Source of the DNA: Fonsecaea monophora
Taxonomy: Eukaryota; Ascomycota; Eurotiomycetes; Chaetothyriales; Herpotrichiellaceae
NCBI RefSeq assembly: GCF_001642475.1
Contig: NW_019173968.1
Span: 207,899 to 271,898 of the forward strand
Length of the DNA: 64,000 nucleotides
Direction of reading: 5' to 3'
Both the position numbers and the translations under genes were made by a program. This document shows, in pieces, positions 1 to 11,896 of this stretch (positions within the stretch are counted from its first letter, which is position 1; the number at the start of each line of letters is the position of its first letter). The notes below the pieces were generated by a model. It ran no database searches. It was not told the DNA's origin and saw only the letters and a program-made list of their open reading frames with translations.

Positions 1-428
1 GGTGACGCCTGTGGGCTGTAGGGTTTCAGCTGACATAAAGTGTCCAAGGTCCATTTGTCAGAAAAGATGCGATCCACCTGAGCAGAGGGCTGGAAAAGCG
101 TTGGCTCCAGAGCTGCATGCCGAGAGTGCGGCGGGGGATTGGAGCATTTCTCGTGTCAAGGGTCCTCGCCACCCATGAAAAGTGGCCATGTACGCAGGTT
201 CAGCTTTCGATGGTAATAATATCGTCCCTTCTGCGCAGGGACGGTTGATCAATTGCACAAATCACTCCAACAGAATTCCTCCAAATGCTTTGCGCCTCGC
301 TTGAGGTCATAGGTAACCAATAATACTCCGAGGCGCCAACGCTTGATCATAGAAGGTTCAAATAAATGTGGTGAGGAGATCGTGAGGAGGGGCATCATCA
401 CCTGTGGTGCAGCAAGCGACAAGAGTCT
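1..428. other. gene-free left edge
   Basis: This is the 3' flank of the bZIP gene up to the window edge. The only open frame, on the minus strand at 58-258, has no recognisable composition or motif. I see no RNA gene or repeat here. Confidence 0.4.
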
Positions 429-1500
429 TTATATCAGCTCGTCACGCCCTCCGGCAACGGCACTTTCAGCAATCGCTTGCCGGACGTCACTCTCGAGGAA
501 GATTGGCCCTTGGCCGTCACATCTTGCCATCTTTTTTAAACGCTCACAGACATCGCCAACATCAACAAGCCCTTTGCGGAAGAGTTCGTGAGCTTGTATG
601 TAGTCCCATGTAGCGCCAGCCCCGAGCAAGGGTTCCCCAGTGTCGTTGTCCACCGTGATGGTTCTCAAGGTGCCAAAGTGCGCGTATTTGGAGCCGATGT
701 CGAAGGACGAACCACTGGAACTAGCCGGCGAGCGGTCTTTCAAATGTCGATCAGTGGGGACGTACCCCAACGGGCCTACTAACTCGTCTGGCTCTTCCAT
801 AAAGGGAGTCGGACCATTCGATGCCGCACCAGATGTAGCACGAAGAATCTCATTCTCGGTTGCAATTTTTGCGAGCTCGCGCCGCAGCCGCTCGTTCTCG
901 CCGTTCAGGGTCATGGACTGATGTTGCAGGCTTGTCAGCTTGGCCTCGAGGTCCTTCACGTGCTTCTCTTTTCGCTCTCGAAACGCTCGTTGGCTGAGGT
1001 TCACTGTTAGAATCATATTACTCCCTCGGAGATCTAGATTTCAGTGGTCTTACGCAGCTCTGTTTTGTGCCTTCCTGCGACTCTGCTGAGGGGTCAAGGT
1101 ATCCTTCTCTTCGCTGCTACTTCTTGCTACTGTCGGTTCATCGGGCGTCATATCTGCTGCGGGTGCAGTGAGACTGGACATATCGACCTCTGGCATGGAT
1201 ACCATCGAGTCATGGCGGCCTTGGACCGACGGGGATTGGGTGGATGCTTGATGAGGTTGGGCGAGGAAAGTAGCAGGGTCATAGTGGAAGCTTTGTTGAA
1301 ATGCCGCGAAGGCAGCGTCATATTGATCCTACAGTACGATTAGCCGCCTTCGTTAGAGGCCCCGTGTGCCAGAAGCAACTCACGGTGGAAGGAGCGGTTC
1401 TGAACTCGTCCAGATGACTCGTTTGCGTGGTAGAGGGCGTGTGAGGCAAACCAAAAAACTGATACGGTTGCGGGGCTGAAGTGAAGTACGAGAAATCCAT
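429..1500 (-). CDS. Yap/AP-1-type bZIP transcription factor
   Basis: Three exons on the minus strand: 1500-1384, 1328-1054 and 993-429, giving 318 residues. The introns (55 and 60 nt) start GTGAGT and GTAAGA and end TAG and CAG. Joining exons 2 and 3 restores the Yap-type basic region (KAQNRAAQRAFRERKEK, about residues 120-136), followed by a leucine zipper with regular leucines, including DLEAKL and ENERLRREL. The splice falls inside the alanine codon of NRAAQ. The N-terminus (PQPYQFFGLP) resembles fungal Fcr3-like bZIP proteins, from memory. The family acts in the nucleus, binds TTAC-type half sites and controls oxidative or drug stress genes. The C-terminal cysteine-rich redox domains of true Yap1 are not evident, so a redox-sensing role is not supported. 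The target genes are unknown. Confidence 0.88.
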
Positions 1501-4500
1501 GATACGGCTGGGTTCTCAAGGACTGCGAATGTAGAATTGATATCGGAGTCTCGAATCTTTCTGCACCGTTTCCGCAGTTACGTCCTTTCTCTTGCTGTCT
1601 TGTAGGTCGCTGAACCAGACTCTCGCGTAAACAGCCGTGGAGATAAGATTCCGATATTCTCTGAGAAAAGGCGACTAGGTCAAATCAACGACCGACTATC
1701 TGCACATGCGGGAGGTCGCAATGGCGACGCCTGTACAGCAAGATTGAATGCAACAGCAGAGTGGCAATAATGATACGCAGGCGTTCCCACGTGGAAGATA
1801 GGACAAGGACCGGAGAGTCGCAGTTGGAGGTGTGTCAACGAACCGTCGGTAGGGGATGCATCGTGCGGGTTCGGGGAATCGTGGGTGGGCAGGTGAGAAG
1901 TATGTAACAAGGATCAATCTTCCAAAGTCGGCGGGGTTGGGAACAGCTGAAGAGAGCTTCGTGGCTTCTTGTAGCCCAACTTTGCTCTCTACGGGGATGT
2001 CGTATGTGTGAGTTGTCTTTCAGGAGACGATATGGGGAGAATAAAGTCGCAATGGGATTGGGAATTGAGGAGAAAGGAGACCGTTGTGAAACTGACGACG
2101 AGGTCGAAGGATTTTGAGGGCGATCGCGCAAGGGAATCTGCAGGGCAAGCCTTGACTCTTGGAGGACATCTGTGGCCTCCGGATTGGCGGTGTTGCACAA
2201 TGGGAGATGCCCGTGGCCGGGCATGGAGGGGCACCAGGGCAGCCTAGTGGCCTAGCACGCCTAGTAGACTTAATTAAAAGGCCCTGTCAAGGGCGCGAGC
2301 ACGTTTTGGGTACCCGGTCTACCGTGTTGGCAGAACGGGGGAGCCATGGGAGCATGGTTTGAGCGGATCCCCCCTTGACGGGCCTCCTTGGGACCAATAA
2401 TGGGCGCTGCCCTGCGGGCGACGACCGGTGGCAGCTGGTACCTTCTCGTACGTCCAACTTCCAGTCAGTCGCTCTGTCCCTCAGTCACTATTTCCACACA
2501 TATGTACGTGTGCGCAAACATCCCAGACGTTATCGACCCACGAACCAGGGCACCTGGTAAGATCATTCAGGGATTCAAAAGAAAGGATCCCGACGTAGGA
2601 TTGGAGTTAGAGGTGGTGTGCCCCTGGAAAAGACCACTGGAACCAGCGGCATACGAGTAGGCCTTTCAACAGTCTGGAGATATGCCCTCAGATGCCCAAT
2701 GCGCCCGAGATGGGCGAGATGGACGGGCACGGGGCTCCCTCATCGCAACCTCCATTTCTGACTAAGGCAGTAATTTAGCCACGCCTCACAAGGTTCGGTG
2801 TGACCAGTGAAAAGAAGGTCTAGTAGACATTTGCGAGAGGAAACTAATCACCAGCGAAGATCAAAACATGTAGACGGGTGGTGCTAAGCTGGCTCTGCTC
2901 CTCGTACTCGTCCCTCTTCTCCTCTCAACCCACCACCAACCAAACGCCACTTCTGCACCTAACACAACATCTGCCGCCCAACTAAAGATGATCGAATGAA
3001 GAGACCAGGGGCACCCAAGGGGGGTTTGCACACTTGTGACTCAGCAAAAGTCCAGAGGCCGACTGGGTGCCGATTGATGGGATCCCCTGCTACGGTGTTT
3101 GTTGCCAGCCACCAAGCTACGAGTACCGAGTAAAGTACCGGGTACGGCGATCCCTTGTTGCCAATATCTCGAGTCACCAGAGTATATCAGTGGATCCCCA
3201 GCAGAAGGAGGATATAATCTCATGTGCTCATTCTTGTATGCGCTGGTTTCATTGTCGCGCGTTCCTGGTCACCTTGACTGCGGCAAGGGCAATACGAGGT
3301 ACATACAAGTACAACGGGTACAGACCGTGAACCAAGTCCCACCTTCCGAGAGCGTTTTCGTCACAGAACTAACTGATAGAATACGATGTATCGCAATCCA
3401 CTGCGACCGGATCCTTTCAGCCAACGGCAGTTGAAATTTGCCAGTAAGCACTTTCTTTTCTCGGATCGTCTTCCTAGGCTTATTGCAGGCGGAAACAGAG
3501 GGGCTCCGAGGGGCCTCAGGGTGCCACTCCATCCGTAAGGCATGGAGGACAAGAGATCGGTTCGAGAACCACCGTCCCAATTACTTACCCCTTGTAAGCG
3601 AGGGGGATTACGGACCAGAATCTGGGGGCGAAACAACGTGGAAAGCGGGACAGCCAGACGCTGAGGGACATTTACAGACGTGTGTAAGCTTTTGTCTGAC
3701 AAAGTGCGAGGAGGCAGAAGGCACTGGAAGGCCGTGAAGGCCATACCACTGGTGTTCGTCGTCATCCCGTTGTCTTTTTTCCTTTTTCCCCCTTCAGCCG
3801 GCCAAAACCAAGGCATGTCATCATTAGAGAACTTCGCCAGTCCCTCTCGAAAGCACCGTGTCCCTTCCGATATTCCAGCAAAGGAATTCCGACCTCCGAG
3901 CATCCCCGAACCTCCCCAGGACTCCGACTAATATCACTTTTGTTGGTCTCTGCCCCCGCTAAGCATTCAAGATGGCTGGGTTCACAAAGGAACAATACCC
4001 CGGAACCAATTGACTTCTTCCCACTGGGTGTTTCTTAACAAGTCCAGCCAGAATGCTTACTGGTAGGCTGCAACAAGCCCCGGACCGTTGGCTGATGACA
4101 AGGGATATTGTACTCTAGTGGATGATCATCCATCCATCCGTCAAAATGCGTGGCTTGAGGCAAGTGAGGCTTCTGTCTTCGTTCAATCAGCACTTATCAT
4201 CTCGCTCAATAATAGACAAAGTGAAACTCGGCCCCGAGATACGGAGAACGAAACTTGTCGGTTGGATATCATGCGGGGAGAGTCCGCCGATGTTGAGATA
4301 TATCTTGTGACTGGAAATTTGCGCAATTGGTTCCCCTTGTGCTTCTTGACCTGCTGGTCTTCTACGTGTCTTCCTTAGAACCCTACCCCTTACTCTTACC
4401 TAAGGTATCAATGTGAGAATGAGGGGAAAAAAAACAGTTACGATTTCACCTTCGAAGCCCTGCAGCCTGGGACCTGCGGTCTGGTGTAACGCAACGCCAT

Positions 4501-4758
4501 TGACATCATTTGTAGCTGCGGGGTCAGCTTTGACTTCTGGCTTCTGCGTTGGTCGGGATGCTAGGGCTGCTGGGAAGGATATTGTTGGTGGTTTCTTTGG
4601 ATATTTTGGTATCACCTGACAAGAACAAGCTGGACAGATATGCACTGTTCGAATGGCATGCCACTTGATTTGCTTATAATGGTAAAAACCCGCGCCCGCC
4701 CCTCAGTGAACCCTGGTGGAGAAGCGCTTGGTCATCCATACAACTGCAGGCTAAACCT
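1501..4758. other. 3.3 kb intergenic region without a supported gene
   Basis: This stretch lies between the bZIP start and the stop of the aldo-keto reductase, so it holds the bZIP promoter. The longest open frame (minus, 3361-3903) has irregular composition, no recognisable motif and no splice partners. A relatively AT-rich patch with poly-A/T runs lies near 4380-4440. I see no tRNA, repeat array or transposon ends. Confidence 0.45.
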
Positions 4759-5727
4759 CTAGTCTGCGTCGACTGGATCCCAGTCTGTCACCAAGTATTC
4801 GTCTAGACCGTCCATTGTCTGCATGTCGTCGCTGGATATCTCAAAGTGGCCAACATTGCCATTTGCCTTGATCCGGTCTCGCGATACGCTTTTGGGCAGT
4901 GGAATATAGCCGTGTTGGAGACTCCACCTGACCATGAGTTGCGCTGGAGTGCATTTGTACTTCTTGGACAGCGATACGATAGTTGGGTGCTCCATGCGTA
5001 GGGCTCTTGCAAGAGGAGCGTAGGCCTCGACCAGGATTTGATACCTGCGACATGTTTCGACGATGGATGTCCGCGTGTTGAATGCTAAATTCGCCACTTC
5101 TGTCAGTAACGTTTCCTCTGTCGCCTGTCCGTCCAGGTTGCACCGGCAACGTTCGCCTTCTTAGAAATGGAATAAGATTGACTCACGGTGGACCTCGATC
5201 TGGTTGACGCAGGGCATAATGCGTGGCTTCGCCGCGACGAGTTCATCCAAATGCTTGGTCCCAAAGTTGCTGACCCCTCCAAGCTTGATCTCGCCGTCCT
5301 GGATGGCATCCTCGACAGCTCTCCAACTTGAGAGACGGGCGGTTTTCCCGCCGTAAGGGCTGTGAAGAAGGAACAGATCAATATACCCTAGACCACTTGC
5401 TTCCACTGATTGTCTGATCGAGCGACGAGCAGCGTCATAGTTGGTGTTGGTCGCTAGTTTAGAGGTGAAGAATATGTCCTCTCGGGTCAGCCCCGCGGTG
5501 TTGCTGGACTTGTCATTGAGAAAGGATAAAATAGCCTGACCGCAGGCTCGTTCATTTCCGTACATCTGCGCACTGTCGACCCCGCGATAGCCCGCTTCGA
5601 GAGCCCATTTGACCGCCTGCGAGGCTTCTCGGTTGGACATCAAGTACACACCCAAGTGTATCTGAGGAATAGACAGGCCATTAGGGAGAGGGAGGCGAGT
5701 GGAGAGCAAGAAGCTGTTGGGCGCCAT
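4759..5727 (-). CDS. aldo-keto reductase
   Basis: Two exons, 5727-5187 and 5084-4759, give 288 residues. The 102-nt intron (GTGAGT...TTTAG) is placed because joining restores NQIEVHPFNTR, a block conserved in this family. The catalytic tetrad is visible: Asp and Tyr in GVDSAQMYGNE, Lys in FFTSKL and His in LFLLHSPYGG. The NADPH-binding segment near the C-terminus reads LPKSVSRDRIKANG. The enzyme is a soluble (alpha/beta)8 barrel that reduces aldehydes or ketones with NADPH; its substrate cannot be told from sequence. A start 25 codons upstream (5802) is also open, but the ATG at 5727 (MAPNSF) gives the usual family length. The upstream side carries a transposon relic. Confidence 0.9.
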
Positions 5728-5984
5728 TGATGTTGCTGTGTTGGGTCGTGTTGTGGTGGGTTTTATTGTTTCCTTCTCTTTCTCTTGCAAATCGGACAAC
5801 AAGTAAGGATGTCAGCCCTCGTGGCTCGTGGGCGGAATCCATTGCCGACACGGAGATTACTTTAGGTGAATTGCTGGAAGAGGATAATGTGATTCGTCTC
5901 GAATGCCGGAGAGTTGGTCCTGCGAGTAGTGGGAGAAGCCGTGGGGGCCCGTGGTCCTTGAAGCTAGTCGAGGCTCTTGTGTTA

Positions 5985-6548
5985 AGTCCCCGCCCGCCAC
6001 ACAAGTTGCAACAACCCTAAGTTGCAACACCTCTCAATTGCTCAACTACCACTATCGTCTATCTGAAAAACGTATATAAACGCCTCGATTGGGTTATTAG
6101 AGATGCCATTCCTACTATTTATAGATTGCCTAGTCCTTCGCGTCGTTATCGCCGTCGCTGCTAATGTTACCAATGCCTCCTCTATGCTAGCAAAGGCCTC
6201 GTTAGCATTAATTACCTAGCCTTTTTACCTTCTAGCCTTCGATCGAACTAGTTGAGCCTTAAGGCTAGCGATTTACCTATCCTTTTCGATCATAGACATG
6301 TGTAAACGGTCGAGTTCCTGAGCGGTCTTTCCTAGGAAGTTACGGAAGGGCCTCGAGAGCGATTCCTATCGCGTCACCTTATAGATAGAATCACTATAGT
6401 TTCGCCTATTGCTCGGCGATAGGTAGAGGCTACTATCGAGAAGTTTTCGCTTACGAGAAGGTAGCGTTCGTAGTGTTATTTAATGTTGAGTTATTGCATT
6501 GAACGCGTGTTGTAAGTTGGGCTTGTTGCAACTTGTGTGGCGGGGACT
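5985..6548. mobile_element. 564-bp terminal-inverted-repeat element, non-autonomous pogo/Fot1-like relic
   Basis: The ends are inverted copies of each other over about 45 nt. Both start AGTCCCCGCC and share ACACAAGTTGCAACAA; the left end has an extra CGCC. Beyond this the match decays but continues to a shared CTCAAC. The left end follows TA; the right end is followed by AA, or by TA if the last T is counted as flank, so a TA target duplication of the Tc1/mariner-pogo type is likely but imperfect. The interior contains a decayed transposase tail on the minus strand. The element sits between the divergent reductase and the 7092 gene, so it may affect either promoter. Confidence 0.75.
6140..6346 (-). 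pseudogene. decayed C-terminal remnant of a pogo/Fot1-type transposase
   Basis: Read on the minus strand from about 6346, one frame gives TAQELDRLHMSMIEKDR, a stop, IASLKAQLVRSKARR, a stop, and then a stretch with NANEAFASIEEA. This heptad-like, lysine-rich pattern with a final alanine/glutamate-rich helix resembles the C-terminal tail of fungal pogo/Fot1 transposases. At least three in-frame stops (TAA, TAG, TAG) show it is dead. No DDD catalytic core or CENP-B/HTH region remains. It lies entirely inside the inverted repeats. The family assignment is by eye only. Confidence 0.5.
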
Positions 6549-7091
6549 AACGCCCACTCCAACCTCCCGACCAACACACGCCAATTACTCTCAATCCTCG
6601 ATGCGCACCATCTTCTCTCTTGCCGCAGTTTCATCTTCTTGATAGCACAACCTTACTCAACCTGGAGAATAAGAGGATTTTCACTGCTGCCACTCTGTCT
6701 GCACTCCACCATCCCTCACGGTCCGATCCACTGCCTTGAGAACTCCATCGTTCAAAAATTCTAGCAACCCGGAGCGGAGGTCTGTCCCCCTCCCCAGCTG
6801 GTTCTTGGGCGTCTTCACCGCTCCCCCATTTCCGCATGTCAACACCCTGTGGTCTCGGCACGTAGCATGGAAGCATAGTTCCGTCGAACCTGTCAACACT
6901 CTCTTTGTCTAATATGTCCACGCTGGATTTCTCATGATGCACTCATTGGACACACTTGAACTTGAGCCTGATGCGCCTTCATCAACGACTTATTGCGGGT
7001 AGGAGACTTGCATGCCTCTCTTTACCTTTCCAGAGCGCCCTCAGTTTTGACGGCGCATTTGGCATAATTCCTGGGGGCTGCTAAGCCCACT
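6549..7091. other. upstream region of the 7092 gene
   Basis: This is the leader and promoter side of the conserved protein starting at 7092. It contains short open frames only. No distinct regulatory motif was recognised. Confidence 0.4.
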
Positions 7092-7805
7092 ATGGCGTTC
7101 TCATCGTCTTCATCCGAAAGTAACTTCAGTGCACCGAGATCTATCCGTGATGCAGCGTTTACTGGCATCAGTAGCCCTTCGGATTCTGGAAGCCAGAGCA
7201 GACGCGGAGGACCAACAGGAGGATTCCAGTTCGATATTATCACATGGTTTCCCAAATACCAAAGCTGCCAGCGATATTTTATAGATCATGCTCAACACGA
7301 GCCACTTGTTCAGCAATTTGCATCTTTCATCAACATTCTACTGCCGTTTCAGCGCCAGCCGCACCCGGTCTACAGCACATCCGGCTCCCGCAGTGGGAAA
7401 TCGCGGCTAGATAGAGATCCGGCGAGGCCTTCTGCGTCCGAAGCAGCAGCCGCCGCCTCTGCCGTGTCCCTGATCCCGTACCTGCGGCGTCTTGTGGTCA
7501 CAGGTATGGACGTGCCCCAAGTCCTGCATGGCTTTTTCGGTGACGACTGGCGAGCGGGCATTGGACCACAACGAGAGCAAGAAAGACGAAACTACTTGTT
7601 CGCTGCCAAAAGTGGCGGGTGGGCATCGGTCAAAAGAGACTATGACATGCTCCCTTTGGAGACGGTCCCCTTCATGCGGCCGCTCTACGACCCTACCGAT
7701 GCGGAGCTTGATGCAGCCGAGAGGGGCTGGAGTGAATGGTTAGCTCTCGAAGATTGGATGGTGGGCTCGCGGGCGCCAGATGACGATGGAAATGAAATCG
7801 CTTAG
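7092..7805 (+). CDS. conserved fungal protein annotated elsewhere as 'ilp is an apoptosis inhibitor'
   Basis: A single exon of 237 residues. A serine-rich N-terminus of about 40 residues is followed by a conserved body with FDIITWFPKYQSCQRYF and DHAQHEPLVQQFASFINILLPFQR, then VSLIPYLRRLVVTG, GFFGDDWRAGIGP and QERRNYLFAAKSGGWASV. I recognise these blocks from a Pezizomycotina-wide family that carries the transferred name 'ilp is an apoptosis inhibitor'. That name rests on weak similarity and the protein has no BIR zinc fold, so the biochemical role is unknown. No signal peptide or membrane segment is present, so a soluble cytosolic or nuclear protein is likely. The start ATG at 7092 is the first in the frame. 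Confidence 0.82.
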   Translation: MAFSSSSSESNFSAPRSIRDAAFTGISSPSDSGSQSRRGGPTGGFQFDIITWFPKYQSCQRYFIDHAQHEPLVQQFASFINILLPFQRQPHPVYSTSGSRSGKSRLDRDPARPSASEAAAAASAVSLIPYLRRLVVTGMDVPQVLHGFFGDDWRAGIGPQREQERRNYLFAAKSGGWASVKRDYDMLPLETVPFMRPLYDPTDAELDAAERGWSEWLALEDWMVGSRAPDDDGNEIA

Positions 7806-8362
7806 GGAGCGGACACCATGACCATGGCGTCCGAAATATCCACTAAATTGGTGACACGGGCTTAACAAGTTTACAAGATGCATATCCAGCGTGCAGGGGG
7901 GAGATATCCCAACAGTCATGAAGGCCCAAGTGTGGCATTCATAATAGCGTTCCTTTGTTTGCAGCGTCGTCCTTTGTGGCCTGATGGACAGAAATTGGCC
8001 TCGGAAAAGGGCGGCCTCCCAGTGTTGCCTCAGCCTCGTCAACCATTTTGTTATTTTAGCGCAAGGCTGCAGCCGTGTTGGTCCGAGCGCGCATGTTTGA
8101 TCACAGAACCTGATAAAACTCCGTCTATCATTCCTTTCCTTTGCCATGATCCTTCCCAGTCAGCGTATTTGGCTGCTATAGCCTCTTGTGATCCATCTCG
8201 CCGTGATCCCATTCTCTTGTGCCGCTCACTCGCGCAGGCATAAATTGTGGTTGCTCTTACCGCAACATGATTCGCCACCCTCTTCACCTCAGCCGATCTA
8301 CAGTCACGATTTTCATATAGAAGTGACACAAGTCCTCAGGTCTCACCGTGATCAAGCATAAG
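7806..8362. other. intergenic region upstream of the SNF2 gene
   Basis: A gap of 557 bp between two genes in the same orientation. It holds the 3' end of the first and the promoter of the SNF2/RING gene. Short open frames on both strands show no features of real genes. Confidence 0.4.
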
Positions 8363-11300
8363 ATGGCGAGTAACGCTCACATGTTGCTGGACCCTCAGTC
8401 GATAATGAAGATGTCCAAGGCGCCAGGTGAGTGTGAAATCCTGTCCCTTGTTGTCGCAATCCCGCCATGATCCTTTGACTACCACTGAGTTTTCTTGTGG
8501 AAGATGCTGATAAAGCCACAATTGATGGTTTCGGCGCTCCTGAGTTAAGCGAAACAAATACTCAAGAAGTATCGTGGCAGGTTGTCAAGCGCGAGGACTC
8601 AGATAAAGGCTCAACCCAAAGTTTTGTTGGACCAGTGATGAACTGACACTTCTTCATACTCATCAGGACGTTCGGGCAGCCTTGCATCCCGCGGCGATCA
8701 TTCCCCCTCCGAAGGATCACAATCTCCGCAGAGAGCAGGCTCAACATCGCGCTCAATGTCTCCTCGGCATTCGCTAAACAACCTTTCCAAGCTATCCAAC
8801 ACATTTGATCACAGAGCTCTTCTTGACCCTCAGAAATCGCGTCAATCTCTCAAATCGGTGACGTCTGCTTCAAATTTAATGGGCCCTTCTTCGTCCAAAG
8901 GAGAAACTGGTCACACAGATGGGGCCAAAAAATCCATGCTGGAAACCTTTTATGGTGTCGAAGATCGGATGAGCAACCCTCGCAAAAAGGTGAAATTGAG
9001 TGCCCAGGACCAGCGCGAGAGACCGCCAAAGACGGGGATTTCCTCACAACGTCGTGGCACCGGCATCGTCGGCGAATACATGCGACCAGATCCTGACCAG
9101 GCCCCAGAAGTGACAAAGAAGAGTCTGGTCGATCTCACAAACGAGGAAGAGGACGTGGACGACGATGATGTACAAATAGTTTCTTCTCGATCGCTCGACG
9201 ATCAAGAGGTATGCTATGGCCACATCGCGACCGTCGCACAAGCCTTCCTCGTCCCAAAGCCAAAGCTGGCCGGAAATGCCTTTCACCAGAAACAAGAGTG
9301 GCCCGTCATGAGGTGTACCCTCGTCCGCAAACCATCCAAGGACATGGTGATTGACGTTCAAGATGCGTGGGACACCACATTTGCAAAAGTTCACCCCGAC
9401 TTTGCTGCTGTGCTTGTACAGGCCATGGATACCCTGAAGGGTTTTCGGACACAAGCGAAATTGATCAATCGGCGCAAAAAGCCGGATGAATGGCCGCACC
9501 AAGCTTGTTCCGAGCAGATCAAGATGATTGTTAACCTCTATGGCCGACGTGGAGATGTCAATAGGGTCGGTCGGCTTTTTGGCAATAACAACTTCTGGCT
9601 CCGCCCGCCAATGACTTCGGAACCCGGCATACCCATCGTCCACCCACATGCACAGCATAAGCCACTGTTCCAAGCTCCGCGGATGACCGGCCAAACGAGG
9701 ACTTTGTCAGATACACGCACTCTCGAGGAAGCTACAGAAGCAGTCTCAAGGCTCTTTGATTCATTCGCCAATGCAAGTCGGCCGCTGACTGAGACCGTTC
9801 CTCCGCCGTCTATCATTACAACACCTCTGCTTGGTCACCAGAAACAGGCTCTCACATTTCTTCTGCGACAAGAGCAGCCGCGTACATTCGGAGGTGATGA
9901 AGCAGAGAATTCCTCGCTCTGGCGGCGGAAACAACGCAGAAATGGAGATGTTGCGTATCATGAAGTTGTTACCGGCCTGACTGTCAAGGACGAACCCGAC
10001 CAAGTACTTGGGGGCCTTCTTGCAGATGTTATGGGTCTGGGAAAGACGCTGGAGGCCCTATCACTCATCGCAAGTACCTTTGGAGAAGCGGAATCCTTTG
10101 CCAACGAGAAAGTAGTTCGTGATAATCAGGATATGCAGCACATCATACTGTCGAACACCAAGGCGACGTTGATCGTCTGTCCAACCAGCACAGTGAAGAA
10201 CTGGGAGGATCAGATTGCACAACACATCAAGCCTGGGACCATGGAATACCACGTCTATCATGGCCCCAACCGCGAGAAGAATCCGTACAAGTTACTGAAG
10301 TACGAAATGATCATCACGACATACGGTGTAGTGGCGTCTGAGTTCTCCAAGGCTGCTACAGCAGTGAGCCCATTGAGACAGCTGAAATGGTTCAGGATAG
10401 TGCTGGATGAAGCGCACACTATTCGAGAACAGAAAGCTCTCCAGTCCCAGGCCTGCTATAGCTTGGACGCGCAACGACGCTGGTGCTTGACAGGAACACC
10501 TATCCAAAATCGCCTGGATGACCTTGGATCTCTGACCAGATTCCTGCGCATGTATCCGTACGACACTCCCGGTCGATTTAACCAGTACATTCGAGGCCCA
10601 GCTCAAGCAGGCGATCCGGCCTTTTTGAAGGCATTGCGTGTCTTTGTGGACTCATTCACCCTTCGTCGACTTCGAGACCGGATTGATCTCCCGGAGAGAA
10701 AAGACTACGTTGCCAAACTGTCGTTTTCAGACGAAGAGAGAAAGCTGCACGACTTTTTCAAAGGTATTGCTCACGTCCAAATCGAACAGCTCAGCCGTGC
10801 GAAGGAGAAGAACAGCGGTGTTCAGCATCACGTACTTCGTGGCATCATGACCTTACGGCTAATCTGCGCCCATGGCCGAGAGTTGCTGAAGGAGAAAGAT
10901 TTGACATTGCTGAGAGGGGTTAGCCCTGCAAATGCGATTGACGTCGACGAAGATACCCCGCCGCCGAACATATCACGAAAAGCCGCCTATGAGTCGTTAA
11001 ACTTGAGGACTGAAGCTGAGCTAGACGTGTGCCGAAGCTGTGAACGGAGCATAACCAAGGATATAGTCAAGACCGAGGTGGACGACGAAGAGCAGGCGTT
11101 GCGATGCTTCATCCTCCCTTGCTTCGACCTCGTTTGCGCCGACTGTTTCAGCCCAGCGAAGGCATCGTTCGATAGCATACCAGACAAGGAAGCCGTTACC
11201 TGTCCATTCTGTTCCGCCCGGATCGCTGCGCAGTACGTTGGATTTAGTGGATCCACGGCGCAAGAGATTCTCGTGGCGCCGGACGACACCATTGCCGAAG

Positions 11301-11896
11301 AAGAAGAAGAGGACCATGTGCAGATATATCACGGACCCCATACTAAGACGAAAGCACTTTTGGCGGACCTTGAGCAAATGTATCAAGAGAGTCGAGAGTT
11401 GGAGACCGCTGGAGAGGCTCCTCTGAAATGCGTTGTCTTCTCGGAATTCACGTCGCACCTGGATCTTATCGAGCGGGCATTAATAGATCACGGCTACACT
11501 TTTGTGAGGATCGATGGCACGATGTCCCTTAATAGCCGCAAAAAGTCACTGGATGCTCTCGCATCGGACGACAACATCAGGATTCTCTTGGCATCGATCA
11601 AGGCCGCTGGACAAGGGTTAAACTTGACAGCTGCATCACGCGCGTTCATCATGGAGCCGATGTGGAATCCTGCAGCGGAGGCACAGGCGGTGGATCGAAT
11701 CTATCGCATTGGACAGAAGCGGCCCGTTGTGGTCAAACGTTACCAAATGGACAACAGCATTGAGGGCAAGATCGTGGAATTGCAGAAACGAAAGCAGCAG
11801 TTGGCCGACGTGTCGGTGAACCAAAACTACAAACAGCTGAGCAAGCAGGAGGTACGAGAACAGCATATGAAGGAGATTCTGGCACTGTTCAAGTGA
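8363..11896 (+). CDS. SNF2-family DNA-dependent ATPase with internal RING finger (HLTF/Rad5/SMARCA3-like)
   Basis: The model has exons 8363-8426, 8504-8620 and 8667-11896 (1136 residues). The large exon is certain; the two small 5' exons are inferred from GTGAGT...AAG and a weaker GTTTTG...CAG intron that keep frame. Helicase motif I is LADVMGLGKT (about residue 510), motif II LDEAHT (about 640) and motif III TGTPIQNRLDDL. A RING-like insert (about 847-910) has CRSC, CFILPCFDLVCADC and CPFC. The C-terminal helicase lobe has VVFSEF, AAGQGLNL and DRIYRIGQ (about 980-1085). Rad5/HLTF proteins are nuclear translocases and E3 ligases that extend PCNA ubiquitin chains in DNA-damage tolerance. In the RING the usual metal-binding His of C-x-H-x2-C is Asp (CFDLVC), so ligase activity is uncertain. 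An N-terminal HIRAN domain is not obvious. Confidence 0.88.

Noticed and set aside
3361..3903. 180-residue minus-strand open frame in the gap between bZIP and reductase genes
   Set aside because: No recognisable motif, irregular composition, overlapped by open frames on the other strand, and no splice partners.
429..5727. bZIP regulator and reductase as a possible secondary-metabolite cluster
   Set aside because: They are 3.3 kb apart with no synthase, terpene cyclase, transporter or P450 nearby, and the surroundings are housekeeping genes.
8621..8666. Alternative 32-nt intron (from GTGATG) in the 5' part of the SNF2 gene
   Set aside because: Too short for fungal splicing and it breaks the frame; the 46-nt version is preferred, although its donor is weak.
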